The position numbers and the translations under genes are program-made. A stretch of 64,000 nucleotides of DNA from Fimenecus sp052273625. GTDB lineage: Bacteria > Bacillota > Clostridia > Oscillospirales > Acutalibacteraceae. The stretch lies in NCBI GenBank assembly GCA_052273625.1, contig DAVZHW010000003.1, positions 100,544 through 164,543 on the forward strand, written 5' to 3'. Position 1 is the first letter of the stretch; every line of letters begins with the position of its first letter. Below, one piece after another: positions 16,239-25,358 of the stretch. The notes under the pieces are model-generated. The model was not told the DNA's origin and did not search any database. It saw nothing but the letters and a program-made list of their open reading frames with translations.

Positions 16239-17291
16239 ATGAATATATTTTTGGTGAACATCATATTGACGGCTTTGCTCGGCGTAATCTTTCTGACAGG
16301 ACGGCAGAGCAAAAGAAAAAAAGCGTGGTTTTGCACGCTTGTCACTATAAACTGGACACTGATTTCAGGCTTGCGAGGTATGGATGTCGGAGCGGATACA
16401 ATTTCGTACCGTAACCGTTTTTATCGCACGCTTAATACTTCATGGCACGATATATTAGGGAACTTTTACCGTGTATATATAAACGATGAGGGCAAGGATG
16501 CAGGATACAGCCTTTTTGAGAAAATTGTTCAGATTTTCGTAAAGGATTATCAAGGCTATTTGATAGTTGTTGCGGCAGTTTTCTTTATTTGCCTCGGATA
16601 TTGGATTTTTAAGAATTCAAATCTCCCATGCTTCAGTTATTTGATTTTCTCGGCGTTTCTTTTCGGCTTCTATGCTGTAACAGGAACCCGTCAAACGATT
16701 GCAACGGCGCTTGTCGTGTTTATCGGCTCGGAGCTTATAAAGAAGAAAAAATTTTGGAGATTTCTCATTGTGTGCCTTGTGGCGTTCACGATACATAAGT
16801 CGTCGATAGTGCTGATACCGTTTTATTTTATTGCGAAAAAGGAAATTACTTCAAAATATATCGCCTCGGTATTTATAGCAGCTCCGTTGTTGTTTGTTTT
16901 CCGAGAAAAGTACGTCGAAGTGCTTCGTTATATTTCGGGTTATGACTACGACGCCCTTGAAAACGAGGGCGCATACGGCTTTATGTTTATGTATGTCGCA
17001 GTAGCGGTAATCGCCGTGATACTTCTTAAATATGTAAAGAGAAACACGAAAAATTATAAGCTGTATTACAACGCATTGTTTATGGGACTTGTGTTTATAC
17101 CGGCGGTATTCGTAAACCCTGCAATAATGCGAGTTGTACAGTATTTCTCAATGTTTTTAATGCTATTGATACCTGAAATGATATATGCGCTTGAAAAGAA
17201 ATACCGAAAATTCGGATATTTTGTTATGCTTTTGATACTCTTTGCCGCATCAAATGTTTATAACTATCAATATACATTCTTCTGGCAATGA
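16239..17291 (+). CDS. EpsG-family polysaccharide polymerase (copy 2)
   Basis: A 350-residue EpsG-type membrane protein, the same length as its upstream neighbour and collinear with it throughout (shared ISGLRGM, EGKDxGYxLFEKI, FGFYAxTGTRQTIATALVV, YISGYDYDA and the C-terminal YxFFWQ end). The nucleotide sequences have clearly diverged, so the duplication is old enough for functional separation. It begins 18 bases after copy 1. The two could make two linkages, act as a heteromer, or serve two polymers. Confidence 0.82.
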   Translation: MNIFLVNIILTALLGVIFLTGRQSKRKKAWFCTLVTINWTLISGLRGMDVGADTISYRNRFYRTLNTSWHDILGNFYRVYINDEGKDAGYSLFEKIVQIFVKDYQGYLIVVAAVFFICLGYWIFKNSNLPCFSYLIFSAFLFGFYAVTGTRQTIATALVVFIGSELIKKKKFWRFLIVCLVAFTIHKSSIVLIPFYFIAKKEITSKYIASVFIAAPLLFVFREKYVEVLRYISGYDYDALENEGAYGFMFMYVAVAVIAVILLKYVKRNTKNYKLYYNALFMGLVFIPAVFVNPAIMRVVQYFSMFLMLLIPEMIYALEKKYRKFGYFVMLLILFAASNVYNYQYTFFWQ

Positions 17292-17302
17292 CAGGTGATA
17301 AA

Positions 17303-18433
17303 ATGAAAAAAGTATATTATCTTTGCTATTTTGACACTCCTGATAACAAGCAGCAGGACAGAAATTTTGTTCTTTCGGCGGTTACAAAGTCAACTTATAT
17401 CGCAAACGCTTTGGTCAGGGCAGGAAACGAGGTTGAAATTGTTTCTGCTTCGGGAACAAAATCAAATAGCTTTTGCAAGGGCGGTGTTAAACAGCTTTCC
17501 GAAAATCTGTCGTTAAGGCTTTTTGATGCTAAGCCTACGGATAATGTAATTAAACGGGTGCTTGCACGAAATTTTTTGAAAAAACAGCTTCGCAAATATC
17601 TGTTGGACAATATTACAGAAAATGATGTTCTGTTCGTCTATCATTCGTTATCCTATATGGATTTAATCAGGGAGATAAAAGAAAAGAAAAATCCTAAGCT
17701 CATTTTAGAGACGAATGAAGTATATGCCGATGTTACGGGGAATGAAAAAATTCGTGAAGATGAAATGAAATTCTTGCAGTCGGCTGACGAATATGTTGTG
17801 TCAACAGAATTGTTAAAGGATAAAGTAAATCTCGACAACAAGCCGTTTACCGTAAACTATGGGGTGTTTTCACCCGAAAAGAAGCTTGAGCCGTTATTTA
17901 ACGACGGTAAAATACACTGTGTGTATGCAGGTGTGTTGGAGCCGAGAAAAGGTGCGGGATTGGCTATCGATTGTGCCGAGTTTTTAGATGAGCATTATCA
18001 CATCCATATAATCGGCTTCGGAAGCGAGCAGGATATTTCGGCAATAAACAGCCGTATTTCCGAGGTTACAGAAAAGACAAGGTGTACAGTAACATTTGAC
18101 GGCAAAAAAAGCGGAGATGAATATTTACGGTTTTTGCAAAGCTGTCAGGTGGGCTTCACAACGCAGAACTCAGATGCAGCCTTTAACGAAACCTCCTTTC
18201 CGTCAAAAGTTCTCTCATATTTGTCAAACGGCTTGCGTGTGGTGTCCGTGAGAATTAAAGCGATTGAAATTTCAAAGGTTGCCGATTTAATGTATTTTTA
18301 TGACGGCGACAATCCCGAAAATGTTGCAAATGCCGTAAAGTCTATTGACTTTTCAGACGGATATGACAGCCGAAAAGAGCTTGAAAGAATTGATAAGGAA
18401 TTTGTTGAGAATATAGTATCGCTTATAGAATAG
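17303..18433 (+). CDS. Family 4-like glycosyltransferase
   Basis: A 376-residue GT-B-like protein. The C-terminal half shows HCVYAGVLEPRKGAGLAI and IHIIGFGSE, then NETSFPSKVLSYLSNGLRVVS where the second donor-site acidic residue is expected. ATG 17303 is preferred to ATG 17288 because an AGGTG ribosome site lies between them; the upstream ATG overlaps the end of the EpsG gene and has no separate ribosome site. It precedes the flippase by 10 bases and is the last glycosyltransferase of the locus. Confidence 0.78.
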   Translation: MKKVYYLCYFDTPDNKQQDRNFVLSAVTKSTYIANALVRAGNEVEIVSASGTKSNSFCKGGVKQLSENLSLRLFDAKPTDNVIKRVLARNFLKKQLRKYLLDNITENDVLFVYHSLSYMDLIREIKEKKNPKLILETNEVYADVTGNEKIREDEMKFLQSADEYVVSTELLKDKVNLDNKPFTVNYGVFSPEKKLEPLFNDGKIHCVYAGVLEPRKGAGLAIDCAEFLDEHYHIHIIGFGSEQDISAINSRISEVTEKTRCTVTFDGKKSGDEYLRFLQSCQVGFTTQNSDAAFNETSFPSKVLSYLSNGLRVVSVRIKAIEISKVADLMYFYDGDNPENVANAVKSIDFSDGYDSRKELERIDKEFVENIVSLIE

Positions 18434-18443
18434 GATTTAGCTT

Positions 18444-19988
18444 ATGAACAGAAAAATCGGAGTTATCTACTCCTATGCGTTGATGATTGTCGAGGTTTTT
18501 TCGGCAATGCTCTTCACTCCTTTTTTAATAAGAATGTTGGGTCAGTCGCAATATGCGGTTTATCAGTTAACCTCGCAGATTTCGTCTTACCTTACGCTCC
18601 TCGATTTGGGTGTTGGCAATGCGGTAATTCGCTATATGGCGAAATTCAGAGCCGATAATGACAAGGAAAAGCAAGAAGAATTTTTAGGCATTGCCACCGT
18701 GTTTTATTTGGCAATTGCGGTAATTACCGTAATAATCGGCATTGTGCTTGTGATAATTCTCCCGACGGCTTTTGCAAAGGGACTGACTCCCGATGAAATC
18801 AAGCTTTCGCAAAAAATGCTCTGTGTTACAACGCTCACCTGTGCCGTTACTCTCGGCACCTCAAGCTTTGCGACAACCCTTATGGCATACGAACGCTTTT
18901 CGTTTTCAAAGGGCTTGAGCATAATTTGTTCTGTTCTCAAGGTTGTTGTTTCAATGGTTGCCCTGTTTATGGGCGTTAAAGCTCTCGGCGTTGTAATAAT
19001 TTATTTTGCATTAAACCTTTTAACAAGGCTTGCATATACCTTCTATGTTCTTTTCAAACTGAAAATCAGACCGAAATTTAAGAATCCCGATATGTCGTTT
19101 ATCAAGGAAGCCGTTACATATTCGTCATTTGTATTTTTGCAAATGCTTGCAACGCAGATAAACTCCATGACGGACACGGTGCTTCTCGGTATTCTTGCAA
19201 AGGGCTCGTCGGCGATTATCGCCGTTTACGGTGTAGGCTCGCAGATAATCCAGTATTTCAAAACAATAGGCAGTCATTTCAACGGCGTGCTTATGGCAGG
19301 CGTTGTGAGAATGGTCGAAAACGGTGCAAGGGCGAAAGCGCTTCAGGATGAAATGGTGCGTATCGGCAGAATAATTTTTATGATGCTCGGTATGGTTTTT
19401 GTTGTGTTTATTGCTTTTGGTAAGCATTTTATGATATTATGGGCAGGAGAGGCATACGAACAGTCTTATTTTGTTACGGTTGCGATTATGGCTCCGACAA
19501 TGTTCACGCTTATACAGTCAATAGGAAATCAAATCCTTTGGGCGATGAACAGGCATAGGGGGCAGGCGATAGTGCAGATTGTGTCCGCCCTTATAAACAT
19601 TGTCTTAACCGCCGTTTTGATAACATGGAAGCCTCTTGAGGGTGCGGTCATAGGCTCTGTAATAGCTTTGAGTGTAGGCGACATCATTTGTATGAACATA
19701 ATGTTCAAGAAGGAAATCGGAATAAAGCTTACAGAGTATTATCTTGAGCTTTTCAAGGGAATTTTGCCGTCGCTTTTAATCTGCTTTGCAGGAGGAAAGC
19801 TTTTCTCGCTTTTAGGGCTTGAAAAATACGGCTGGCTCGGCTTTATAATAAATTGCATGGTTGCCGTTGCGATTTACGGTATATGCATGCTTGCGTTTGG
19901 TATGAACAAATCGGAAAAAAATCTTGTTTTCGGTTTATTTAATAAATTGTTAAGAAAAACAAATCTTGTAAAAGATAAAGGAGAATAA
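18444..19988 (+). CDS. Wzx-type oligosaccharide flippase (MOP superfamily)
   Basis: A 514-residue protein with about 14 hydrophobic helices and the N-terminal signature LGQSQYAVYQLTSQISSYL ... LDLGVGNAVIRY (about residues 32-70) of polysaccharide flippases. It would move the finished undecaprenyl-linked repeat unit across the membrane to the EpsG polymerases. It follows a glycosyltransferase by 10 bases and precedes the UDP-FucNAc genes by 6. Teichuronic acid exporters of the same superfamily cannot be excluded. Confidence 0.88.
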   Translation: MNRKIGVIYSYALMIVEVFSAMLFTPFLIRMLGQSQYAVYQLTSQISSYLTLLDLGVGNAVIRYMAKFRADNDKEKQEEFLGIATVFYLAIAVITVIIGIVLVIILPTAFAKGLTPDEIKLSQKMLCVTTLTCAVTLGTSSFATTLMAYERFSFSKGLSIICSVLKVVVSMVALFMGVKALGVVIIYFALNLLTRLAYTFYVLFKLKIRPKFKNPDMSFIKEAVTYSSFVFLQMLATQINSMTDTVLLGILAKGSSAIIAVYGVGSQIIQYFKTIGSHFNGVLMAGVVRMVENGARAKALQDEMVRIGRIIFMMLGMVFVVFIAFGKHFMILWAGEAYEQSYFVTVAIMAPTMFTLIQSIGNQILWAMNRHRGQAIVQIVSALINIVLTAVLITWKPLEGAVIGSVIALSVGDIICMNIMFKKEIGIKLTEYYLELFKGILPSLLICFAGGKLFSLLGLEKYGWLGFIINCMVAVAIYGICMLAFGMNKSEKNLVFGLFNKLLRKTNLVKDKGE

Positions 19989-19994
19989 AGGGTT

Positions 19995-21038
19995 ATGTCA
20001 TTATTCAACGGAAAAACACTTATGATTACAGGAGGTACAGGCTCGTTCGGCAATACTGTACTGCGTCGCTTTTTACAGACAGACATCGGCGAAATTCGTG
20101 TTTTCTCAAGAGATGAGAAAAAGCAGGACGATATGCGCCATGAATTTCAGCAGACAATGCCCGAGGTCAGCGATAAATTAAAATTCTATATCGGCGATGT
20201 AAGAGATTTGCAGTCTGTTAAGAATGCAATGCACGGAGTGGATTATATCTTCCACGCAGCTGCGTTAAAGCAAGTTCCCTCTTGCGAGTTTTTCCCCATC
20301 GAGGCTGTAAAGACCAATGTTCTCGGAACGGATAATGTGCTTACCGCAGCTATCGACGAGGGGGTAAAATGTGTTATATGCCTTTCAACCGATAAGGCGG
20401 CTTACCCCGTAAATGCAATGGGTACATCAAAGGCTATGATGGAAAAGGTTGTCGTTGCAAAATCAAGAACGGTAAGCCCCGAAAGGACAAAAATTTGCTG
20501 TACACGCTACGGCAATGTTCTCTGCTCAAGAGGCTCGGTTGTTCCGCTTTGGATTGAACAGATTAAAGAGGGCAAGCCGATTACAATTACAGAGCCTGCA
20601 ATGACAAGATTTGTTATGAGCCTTGAAGAAGCTGTTGACTTAGTACTCTTTGCTTTTGAAAACGGCGAAAGCGGAGATATTCTTGTTCAAAAAGCACCTG
20701 CTTGCACAATCGAGGTTCTCGCACAGGCAGTCAAAGAGCTTTTTGCTCCCGATACGGATATAAAGGTTATCGGTATTCGCCACGGCGAGAAAATGTATGA
20801 AACTCTCCTTACAAACGAGGAGTGCGCAAACGCTCTCGATATGGGCAATTTCTATCGTGTTCCTGCCGATAAGCGTTCGCTCAACTACGATAAATATTTC
20901 AACGACGGCAACAAGGAGCGTAATACCTTGACAGAGTTTAACTCAAACAATACAGACCTTTGGACAGTTGAGCAGGTTAAGGAAAAGCTTCTTTCCTTGC
21001 AGTATATCCGTGACGAATTGGCGAAAAAGGATAATTAA
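19995..21038 (+). CDS. capE: UDP-GlcNAc 4,6-dehydratase/5-epimerase, CapE/FnlA-like
   Basis: A 347-residue short-chain dehydrogenase with the NAD motif TGGTGSFG (about residues 13-20), the AALKQVPSCEFFPIEAVKTN block and the C-terminal GIRHGEKMYETL block of the CapE/WbjB/FnlA group. The usual catalytic Tyr of the YxxxK motif is replaced by Met (MGTSKAMMEK), as in this inverting family. It performs the first step from UDP-GlcNAc towards UDP-L-FucNAc. It is followed by capF and capG homologues in pathway order. Confidence 0.92.
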   Translation: MSLFNGKTLMITGGTGSFGNTVLRRFLQTDIGEIRVFSRDEKKQDDMRHEFQQTMPEVSDKLKFYIGDVRDLQSVKNAMHGVDYIFHAAALKQVPSCEFFPIEAVKTNVLGTDNVLTAAIDEGVKCVICLSTDKAAYPVNAMGTSKAMMEKVVVAKSRTVSPERTKICCTRYGNVLCSRGSVVPLWIEQIKEGKPITITEPAMTRFVMSLEEAVDLVLFAFENGESGDILVQKAPACTIEVLAQAVKELFAPDTDIKVIGIRHGEKMYETLLTNEECANALDMGNFYRVPADKRSLNYDKYFNDGNKERNTLTEFNSNNTDLWTVEQVKEKLLSLQYIRDELAKKDN

Positions 21039-21040
21039 CT

Positions 21041-23071
21041 ATGAAAATTTTAGTTACCGGTGCAAACGGCTTTGTAGGTAAAAATTTAATTTCAACTCTT
21101 GAGAATATAAGAGACTTAAAGGATAAAACAAGGGATGTTCCGCATGATTTGGAAATATTTGCCTGTGATATAGGCACGTCCGAGACGGATTTTGAACGCT
21201 ACTGCAAGGAATGTGATTTTGTCTTTAATCTTGTCGGAGTTCATCGTCCAAAGGATGACTCGGAGTTTATGAAAGGCAATTTCGGCTTTCTTTCAAAGCT
21301 TCTTGAAACGCTTGAAAAATACGGCAACACGCCGAGAATTGCCTTTTCTTCTTCAATTCAGGCAAAGCTTGACAACCCTTACGGAGAGAGCAAGCGTGCT
21401 GCCGAAAACGCTCTTTTTGGATACTCCGAAAAAACGGGCGCAAAGGTCTATGTTTTCAGATTTTCAAATCTTTTCGGAAAATGGTCAAGACCAAACTATA
21501 ACAGCGTTGTCGCAACATTTTGTAATAATATAGCAAATGACTTGCCGATAGTGATAAGAGACAGAAATTATAAAATGGAGCTTATCTATATCGACGATGT
21601 TATAAATGAACTGCTTGAGGTGCTTATGGACAGAGGTCATAAGCAGGGCGATTTTTATACTGTTTCCGTTTCTCATAATGTTACATTGGGCGAGCTTGCC
21701 GACTTGATTTATTCGTTCAAGAACAGCAGGGGAAGCCTTATGGTGCCGAATATGACAGACGGCAGCTTCTCGAAAAAGCTTTATTCAACCTACCTTTCGT
21801 ATCTTCCGACCGACAAATTTGCTTATCCGCTTAATATGCATAAGGACGAGCGAGGCTCCTTTACGGAAATCGTAAAGACTACGGACAGAGGTCAAGTATC
21901 GGTTAACATTTCGAAGCCCGGCATAACAAAGGGACAGCATTGGCACCACACGAAGAACGAAAAGTTTTTGGTGGTAAGCGGCAAGGGCGTTATTCGCTTC
22001 CGCAAAATTGACTCCGATGAAGTGATTGAATACTTTGTTTCGGGCGAAAATCTTGAGGTTGTCGATATACCGACAGGCTACACTCATAACATAGAAAACC
22101 TCGGAGATACCGATATGGTTACGATTATGTGGTGCAACGAGTGCTTTAATCCGAGTAAGCCCGACACATATTTTTTGCCTGTTGATGAAAGCGAAAATAT
22201 CAACTCAACCAAAAGGGAAGTGCTTGTTCTCGGCGGGGCAGGTATGGCAGGATATGTTATTGCAACACATTTCAAAGAACACGGATATAATGTAACGATT
22301 TTTGATAAAACTACAGTTGACGGATTTAACTGCGTTGTAGGCTCGGCAAAGGATACTGAATTACTTAAAAAAATTCTGCTTGCAAAGCCTTATGCTGCGG
22401 TACTTAACTGTATCGGCTTGTTAAACCGTGCTTGTGACGAATACCGTTGCGATGCGGCTTATTTGAATGGATATTTACCGCATTTGCTTGCGGAAACCTT
22501 TGAAAATTCAAAGACAAAAGTTATTCATATCAGCTCCGATTGTGTTTTTTCAGGCAATAAAAATGAGGCTTACAATGAATCGGAACAGCCTGACGCTGCC
22601 GATAATTACGGAAAGACTAAGGCTGTCGGAGAGATAAACAACGATAAGGATTTGACATTCCGCACTTCTATAATCGGTCCCGATAGATTTTCGCAAAAGA
22701 ACGGTTTGCTTAATTGGTTTGTTCAGCAGGAGGAAGTTACGGGCTTTACCAAAACAATTTGGTCAGGCGTTTCAACTATTACGCTTGCAAGGGCGATGCT
22801 AAAGGCTGTTGAATGTGATGTCAGCGGAATTTATCATTTGGTAAACAATGAATATATAAGCAAATATGAGCTTTTGAACTTGTTTAACAGGCATTTCGGA
22901 AACGGAAAGGTAAAAATCAACTGCGGAGAGGGTATTGAGTCCAAAAAAGTTCTTATGAACACCCGTAAGGATTTTGATTTTGTCGTTCCGAGCTATGAAA
23001 ATATGGTTGAGGAATGTGCTGAGTGGGTTAGAACTCACTCAGCTGCATATCCCGACTATTATGAAGTGTGA
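21041..23071 (+). CDS. CapF-RmlD fusion: epimerase/cupin reductase joined to a second reductase
   Basis: A 676-residue protein made of two normally separate enzymes. Residues 1 to ~375 are CapF/WbjC/FnlB-like: a reductase domain (TGANGFVG at ~6-13, YGESK at ~113) followed by a cupin (~265-370; HWHHTKNEKF near 300) that acts as a C3 epimerase in CapF. Residues ~391-676 are an RmlD-like NAD(P)-dependent reductase (VLVLGGAGMAG at its start, HISSDCVFSG, YGKTKAVGE). No stop codon or frameshift separates them. The known UDP-L-FucNAc route needs CapE, CapF and CapG, while the UDP-L-QuiNAc route uses an RmlD-like reductase (WbvR). The fusion might therefore serve either route, or both. The function of the second half is inference. 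Confidence 0.88.
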   Translation: MKILVTGANGFVGKNLISTLENIRDLKDKTRDVPHDLEIFACDIGTSETDFERYCKECDFVFNLVGVHRPKDDSEFMKGNFGFLSKLLETLEKYGNTPRIAFSSSIQAKLDNPYGESKRAAENALFGYSEKTGAKVYVFRFSNLFGKWSRPNYNSVVATFCNNIANDLPIVIRDRNYKMELIYIDDVINELLEVLMDRGHKQGDFYTVSVSHNVTLGELADLIYSFKNSRGSLMVPNMTDGSFSKKLYSTYLSYLPTDKFAYPLNMHKDERGSFTEIVKTTDRGQVSVNISKPGITKGQHWHHTKNEKFLVVSGKGVIRFRKIDSDEVIEYFVSGENLEVVDIPTGYTHNIENLGDTDMVTIMWCNECFNPSKPDTYFLPVDESENINSTKREVLVLGGAGMAGYVIATHFKEHGYNVTIFDKTTVDGFNCVVGSAKDTELLKKILLAKPYAAVLNCIGLLNRACDEYRCDAAYLNGYLPHLLAETFENSKTKVIHISSDCVFSGNKNEAYNESEQPDAADNYGKTKAVGEINNDKDLTFRTSIIGPDRFSQKNGLLNWFVQQEEVTGFTKTIWSGVSTITLARAMLKAVECDVSGIYHLVNNEYISKYELLNLFNRHFGNGKVKINCGEGIESKKVLMNTRKDFDFVVPSYENMVEECAEWVRTHSAAYPDYYEV

Positions 23072-23104
23072 TTATTATTTGGTATATTAAAGGTGGTATA
23101 ACAA

Positions 23105-24289
23105 ATGGGAATTAAAACGGATTTTTCCGACGTAAGCTTTAAGAATAACGGGAAATTGAAATTGTTGATAATTGTCGGCACACGCCCCGAGATTATAAGG
23201 CTTGCAGAGGTAATTGACAAGAGTCGTAAATATTTTGATTGCATTTTGGCTCACACAGGTCAAAATTACGACTATAATCTTAACGATATTTTCTTTAAGG
23301 ACTTGAAGCTGGGCTCGCCTGACGTCTATTTGGATGCGGTAGGCAACGATTTGGGCGAAACGGTAGGAAATATTATCAACTGCTCATATAAGCTTATGGC
23401 ACAGATAAAGCCCGACGCTCTGCTCATTTTGGGCGACACAAACTCTTGCCTTTCGGCCATTTCCGCAAAGAGATTGCATATTCCGATTTTTCATATGGAG
23501 GCAGGAAATCGTTGTAAAGACGAGTGCTTGCCCGAGGAGACAAACAGGAGACTTGTCGATATTATTTCGGACGTCAATTTGTGCTACTCCGAGCACGCAC
23601 GCCGCTATCTTATCGAAGCAGGTATGCCGAAGGAAAGAACATATGTTACAGGCTCGCCTATGGCAGAGGTGCTCCATAAGAATTTGGAGGAAATCGAAAA
23701 TTCCGATATTCACGAAAGGCTCGGACTTGAAAAGGGCAAGTATATTCTTTTGTCGGCTCACAGAGAGGAAAATCTCGATACAGAAAAGAACTTCCTTTCT
23801 CTTTTTAACGCTATAAATAAGACTGCTCAAAAATACGATATGCCTATCCTTTATTCCTGCCACCCGAGAAGCCGTAAAAAGCTTGAGACAAGCGGGTTTG
23901 AGCTCGATAAGAGGGTTATCAGGCATGAGCCGCTCGGCTTCCACGATTATAACTGCTTGCAGATGAATGCGTTTGCGGTTATCTCCGACAGCGGTACGTT
24001 GCCCGAGGAAGCGGCATATTTTTCGAGCGTCGGCTTGCCGTTCCCTGCCGTTTGTATAAGAACCTCAACAGAACGCCCCGAGGCTCTTGACAAGGCTTGC
24101 TTTGTGCTTGCAGGCATTGACGAAAAATCGCTTTTACAGGCTGTTGACGTTGCCGTTGAGCTCAACGAAAGCGGCTGCTACGGCGTTCCCGTTCCCGATT
24201 ATACGGATGAAAACATCTCAACAAAGATTATAAAAATAGTTCAGTCATATACGGGCGTTGTCAACAAAATGGTTTGGCGCAAGGACTGA
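23105..24289 (+). CDS. capG: UDP-HexNAc 2-epimerase, CapG/WecB-like
   Basis: A 394-residue non-hydrolysing UDP-N-acetylhexosamine 2-epimerase. Family motifs include VGTRPEIIRLA (about residues 24-34), HTGQNYD, ILGDTNS, HMEAGNRC and the late DSGTLPEEA segment. In the capsule type 5/8 pathway CapG completes UDP-L-FucNAc from the CapF product. Position as last gene of CapE-CapF-CapG fits exactly. The ATG is preceded by AAAGGTGG at 23089-23096. No T-tailed terminator follows; only an inverted repeat at 24325-24377 is seen. Confidence 0.92.
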   Translation: MGIKTDFSDVSFKNNGKLKLLIIVGTRPEIIRLAEVIDKSRKYFDCILAHTGQNYDYNLNDIFFKDLKLGSPDVYLDAVGNDLGETVGNIINCSYKLMAQIKPDALLILGDTNSCLSAISAKRLHIPIFHMEAGNRCKDECLPEETNRRLVDIISDVNLCYSEHARRYLIEAGMPKERTYVTGSPMAEVLHKNLEEIENSDIHERLGLEKGKYILLSAHREENLDTEKNFLSLFNAINKTAQKYDMPILYSCHPRSRKKLETSGFELDKRVIRHEPLGFHDYNCLQMNAFAVISDSGTLPEEAAYFSSVGLPFPAVCIRTSTERPEALDKACFVLAGIDEKSLLQAVDVAVELNESGCYGVPVPDYTDENISTKIIKIVQSYTGVVNKMVWRKD

Positions 24290-24324
24290 AAACAGTAAAA
24301 AATTAAGGCAATCTGTTTTGCTAA

Positions 24325-24377
24325 CGCCCGATAAGGAAGTATTTTAGAAAACATTCAATGTGCTGACTTATCGGGCG
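24325..24377. repeat. 11-bp inverted repeat after the polysaccharide locus
   Basis: Perfect arms CGCCCGATAAG (24325-24335) and CTTATCGGGCG (24367-24377), 31 bases apart. A hairpin is possible but the right arm is not followed by a T run, so an ordinary intrinsic terminator is not supported. It could be a weak or factor-dependent terminator, a protein-binding site or a remnant of a mobile element. Confidence 0.55.
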
Positions 24378-24442
24378 CTGCAAAGATTGACAATAAAAAC
24401 ATCGAAAAGATAACAAAAAATTTATAAAGGAAAGATACGCTA

Positions 24443-25009
24443 ATGAAGCATTGCGGAACGCAAAAGTTGGAAACAGACAGATTGATTTTGCGAAAATTTA
24501 TAACCAAAGACGCACAGGCGATGTACAAAAATTGGGCGTCCGATGCAGAAGTCACTAAATTTTTGATGTGGCAGCCACATGCGGATGAAAAGGTGAGCCA
24601 AGAAGTAATAAGAGATTGGATGAAACAATATTCCGATAAAAGCTTTTATCAATGGGCGATTATTCTTAAAGAAAACGAAGACGAGCCGATAGGCGCTATT
24701 TCCGTAGTACATATGAATGAAGAGGTTTCAATGGTACATATCGGCTATTGCATCGGAAGAAAATGGTGGCATCAGGGAATTACATCAGAAGCTCTCAAGG
24801 CGGTTATGGATTTCTTATTTGATGAAGTAGATGTAAATCGAATTGAGTCAAGACACGATCCGAGAAATCCTAATTCCGGCAAGGTAATGCAGAAATGCAA
24901 AATGAAATATGAGGGGACTTTGCGTAGTTCAGATTGGAATAATCAAGGAATTTGTGATGCGTGCTATTACGCATTATTAAAATCGGAACGCAAACTTGCA
25001 GATGCGTAA
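24443..25009 (+). CDS. GNAT acetyltransferase (RimJ/RimL-like)
   Basis: A 188-residue GNAT-fold N-acetyltransferase. The start LETDRLILRKF is typical of the RimJ/RimL/Acetyltransf_3 type, and the acetyl-CoA loop is in YCIGRKWWHQGITSEALKAV (about residues 100-120). An AAAGGA site precedes the ATG. The substrate may be a protein N-terminus, an antibiotic or another small amine; nothing in the sequence decides. It lies outside the polysaccharide operon, in a small accessory island. Confidence 0.85.
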   Translation: MKHCGTQKLETDRLILRKFITKDAQAMYKNWASDAEVTKFLMWQPHADEKVSQEVIRDWMKQYSDKSFYQWAIILKENEDEPIGAISVVHMNEEVSMVHIGYCIGRKWWHQGITSEALKAVMDFLFDEVDVNRIESRHDPRNPNSGKVMQKCKMKYEGTLRSSDWNNQGICDACYYALLKSERKLADA

Positions 25010-25041
25010 GAATATTTGCACATTAAATGCACATAATAATA

Positions 25042-25069
25042 TTGACATTTCTCGTGCGTTGAGTATAAT
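25042..25069 (+). promoter_or_regulatory. Promoter of the relB-yafQ pair
   Basis: TTGACA (25042-25047) and TATAAT (25064-25069) separated by 16 bp, about 22 bases before the GTG start of the antitoxin. RelB-family antitoxins usually repress their own promoter, but no clear palindromic operator was recognised here. Confidence 0.8.
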
Positions 25070-25091
25070 ATAAGTATAGGAGGCGATAACC

Positions 25092-25358
25092 GTGAAGAAT
25101 GTAAACGTTACTTTCCGTGTAGATGACGAATTGAAAAAGCAAGCGGAAGACTTGTTTTCAGACCTCGGTATGAATTTGTCAACGGCTTTCAATATTTTCC
25201 TCCGTCAGTCTGTTCGTGAACAGCAAATACCTTTTAATGTCAGCAAAAATGTTCCGAATGCGGTAACGCTTGCCGCTATGGACGCTGCCGAAAAGGACGA
25301 GGATATTTACGGACCTTTCCAAGACGTTCCTTCGCTGATGGAGGCGCTGAATGCTTAA
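25092..25358 (+). CDS. relB: RelB/DinJ-family antitoxin
   Basis: An 88-residue protein with an N-terminal ribbon-helix-helix DNA-binding domain (VNVTFRVDDELKKQAEDLFSDLG; about residues 4-45) and an acidic C-terminal tail that would wrap the toxin. GTG start at 25092 behind TAGGAGG at 25077-25083. It overlaps the toxin gene by 8 bases, the usual arrangement for coupled antitoxin-toxin synthesis. It should neutralise the adjacent YafQ-like RNase and autoregulate the pair. Confidence 0.9.
   Translation: MKNVNVTFRVDDELKKQAEDLFSDLGMNLSTAFNIFLRQSVREQQIPFNVSKNVPNAVTLAAMDAAEKDEDIYGPFQDVPSLMEALNA

Noticed and set aside
24325..24377. Inverted repeat as an intrinsic terminator of the polysaccharide locus
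   Set aside because: The 31-nt loop is long and no T run follows the right arm; kept only as an inverted repeat.
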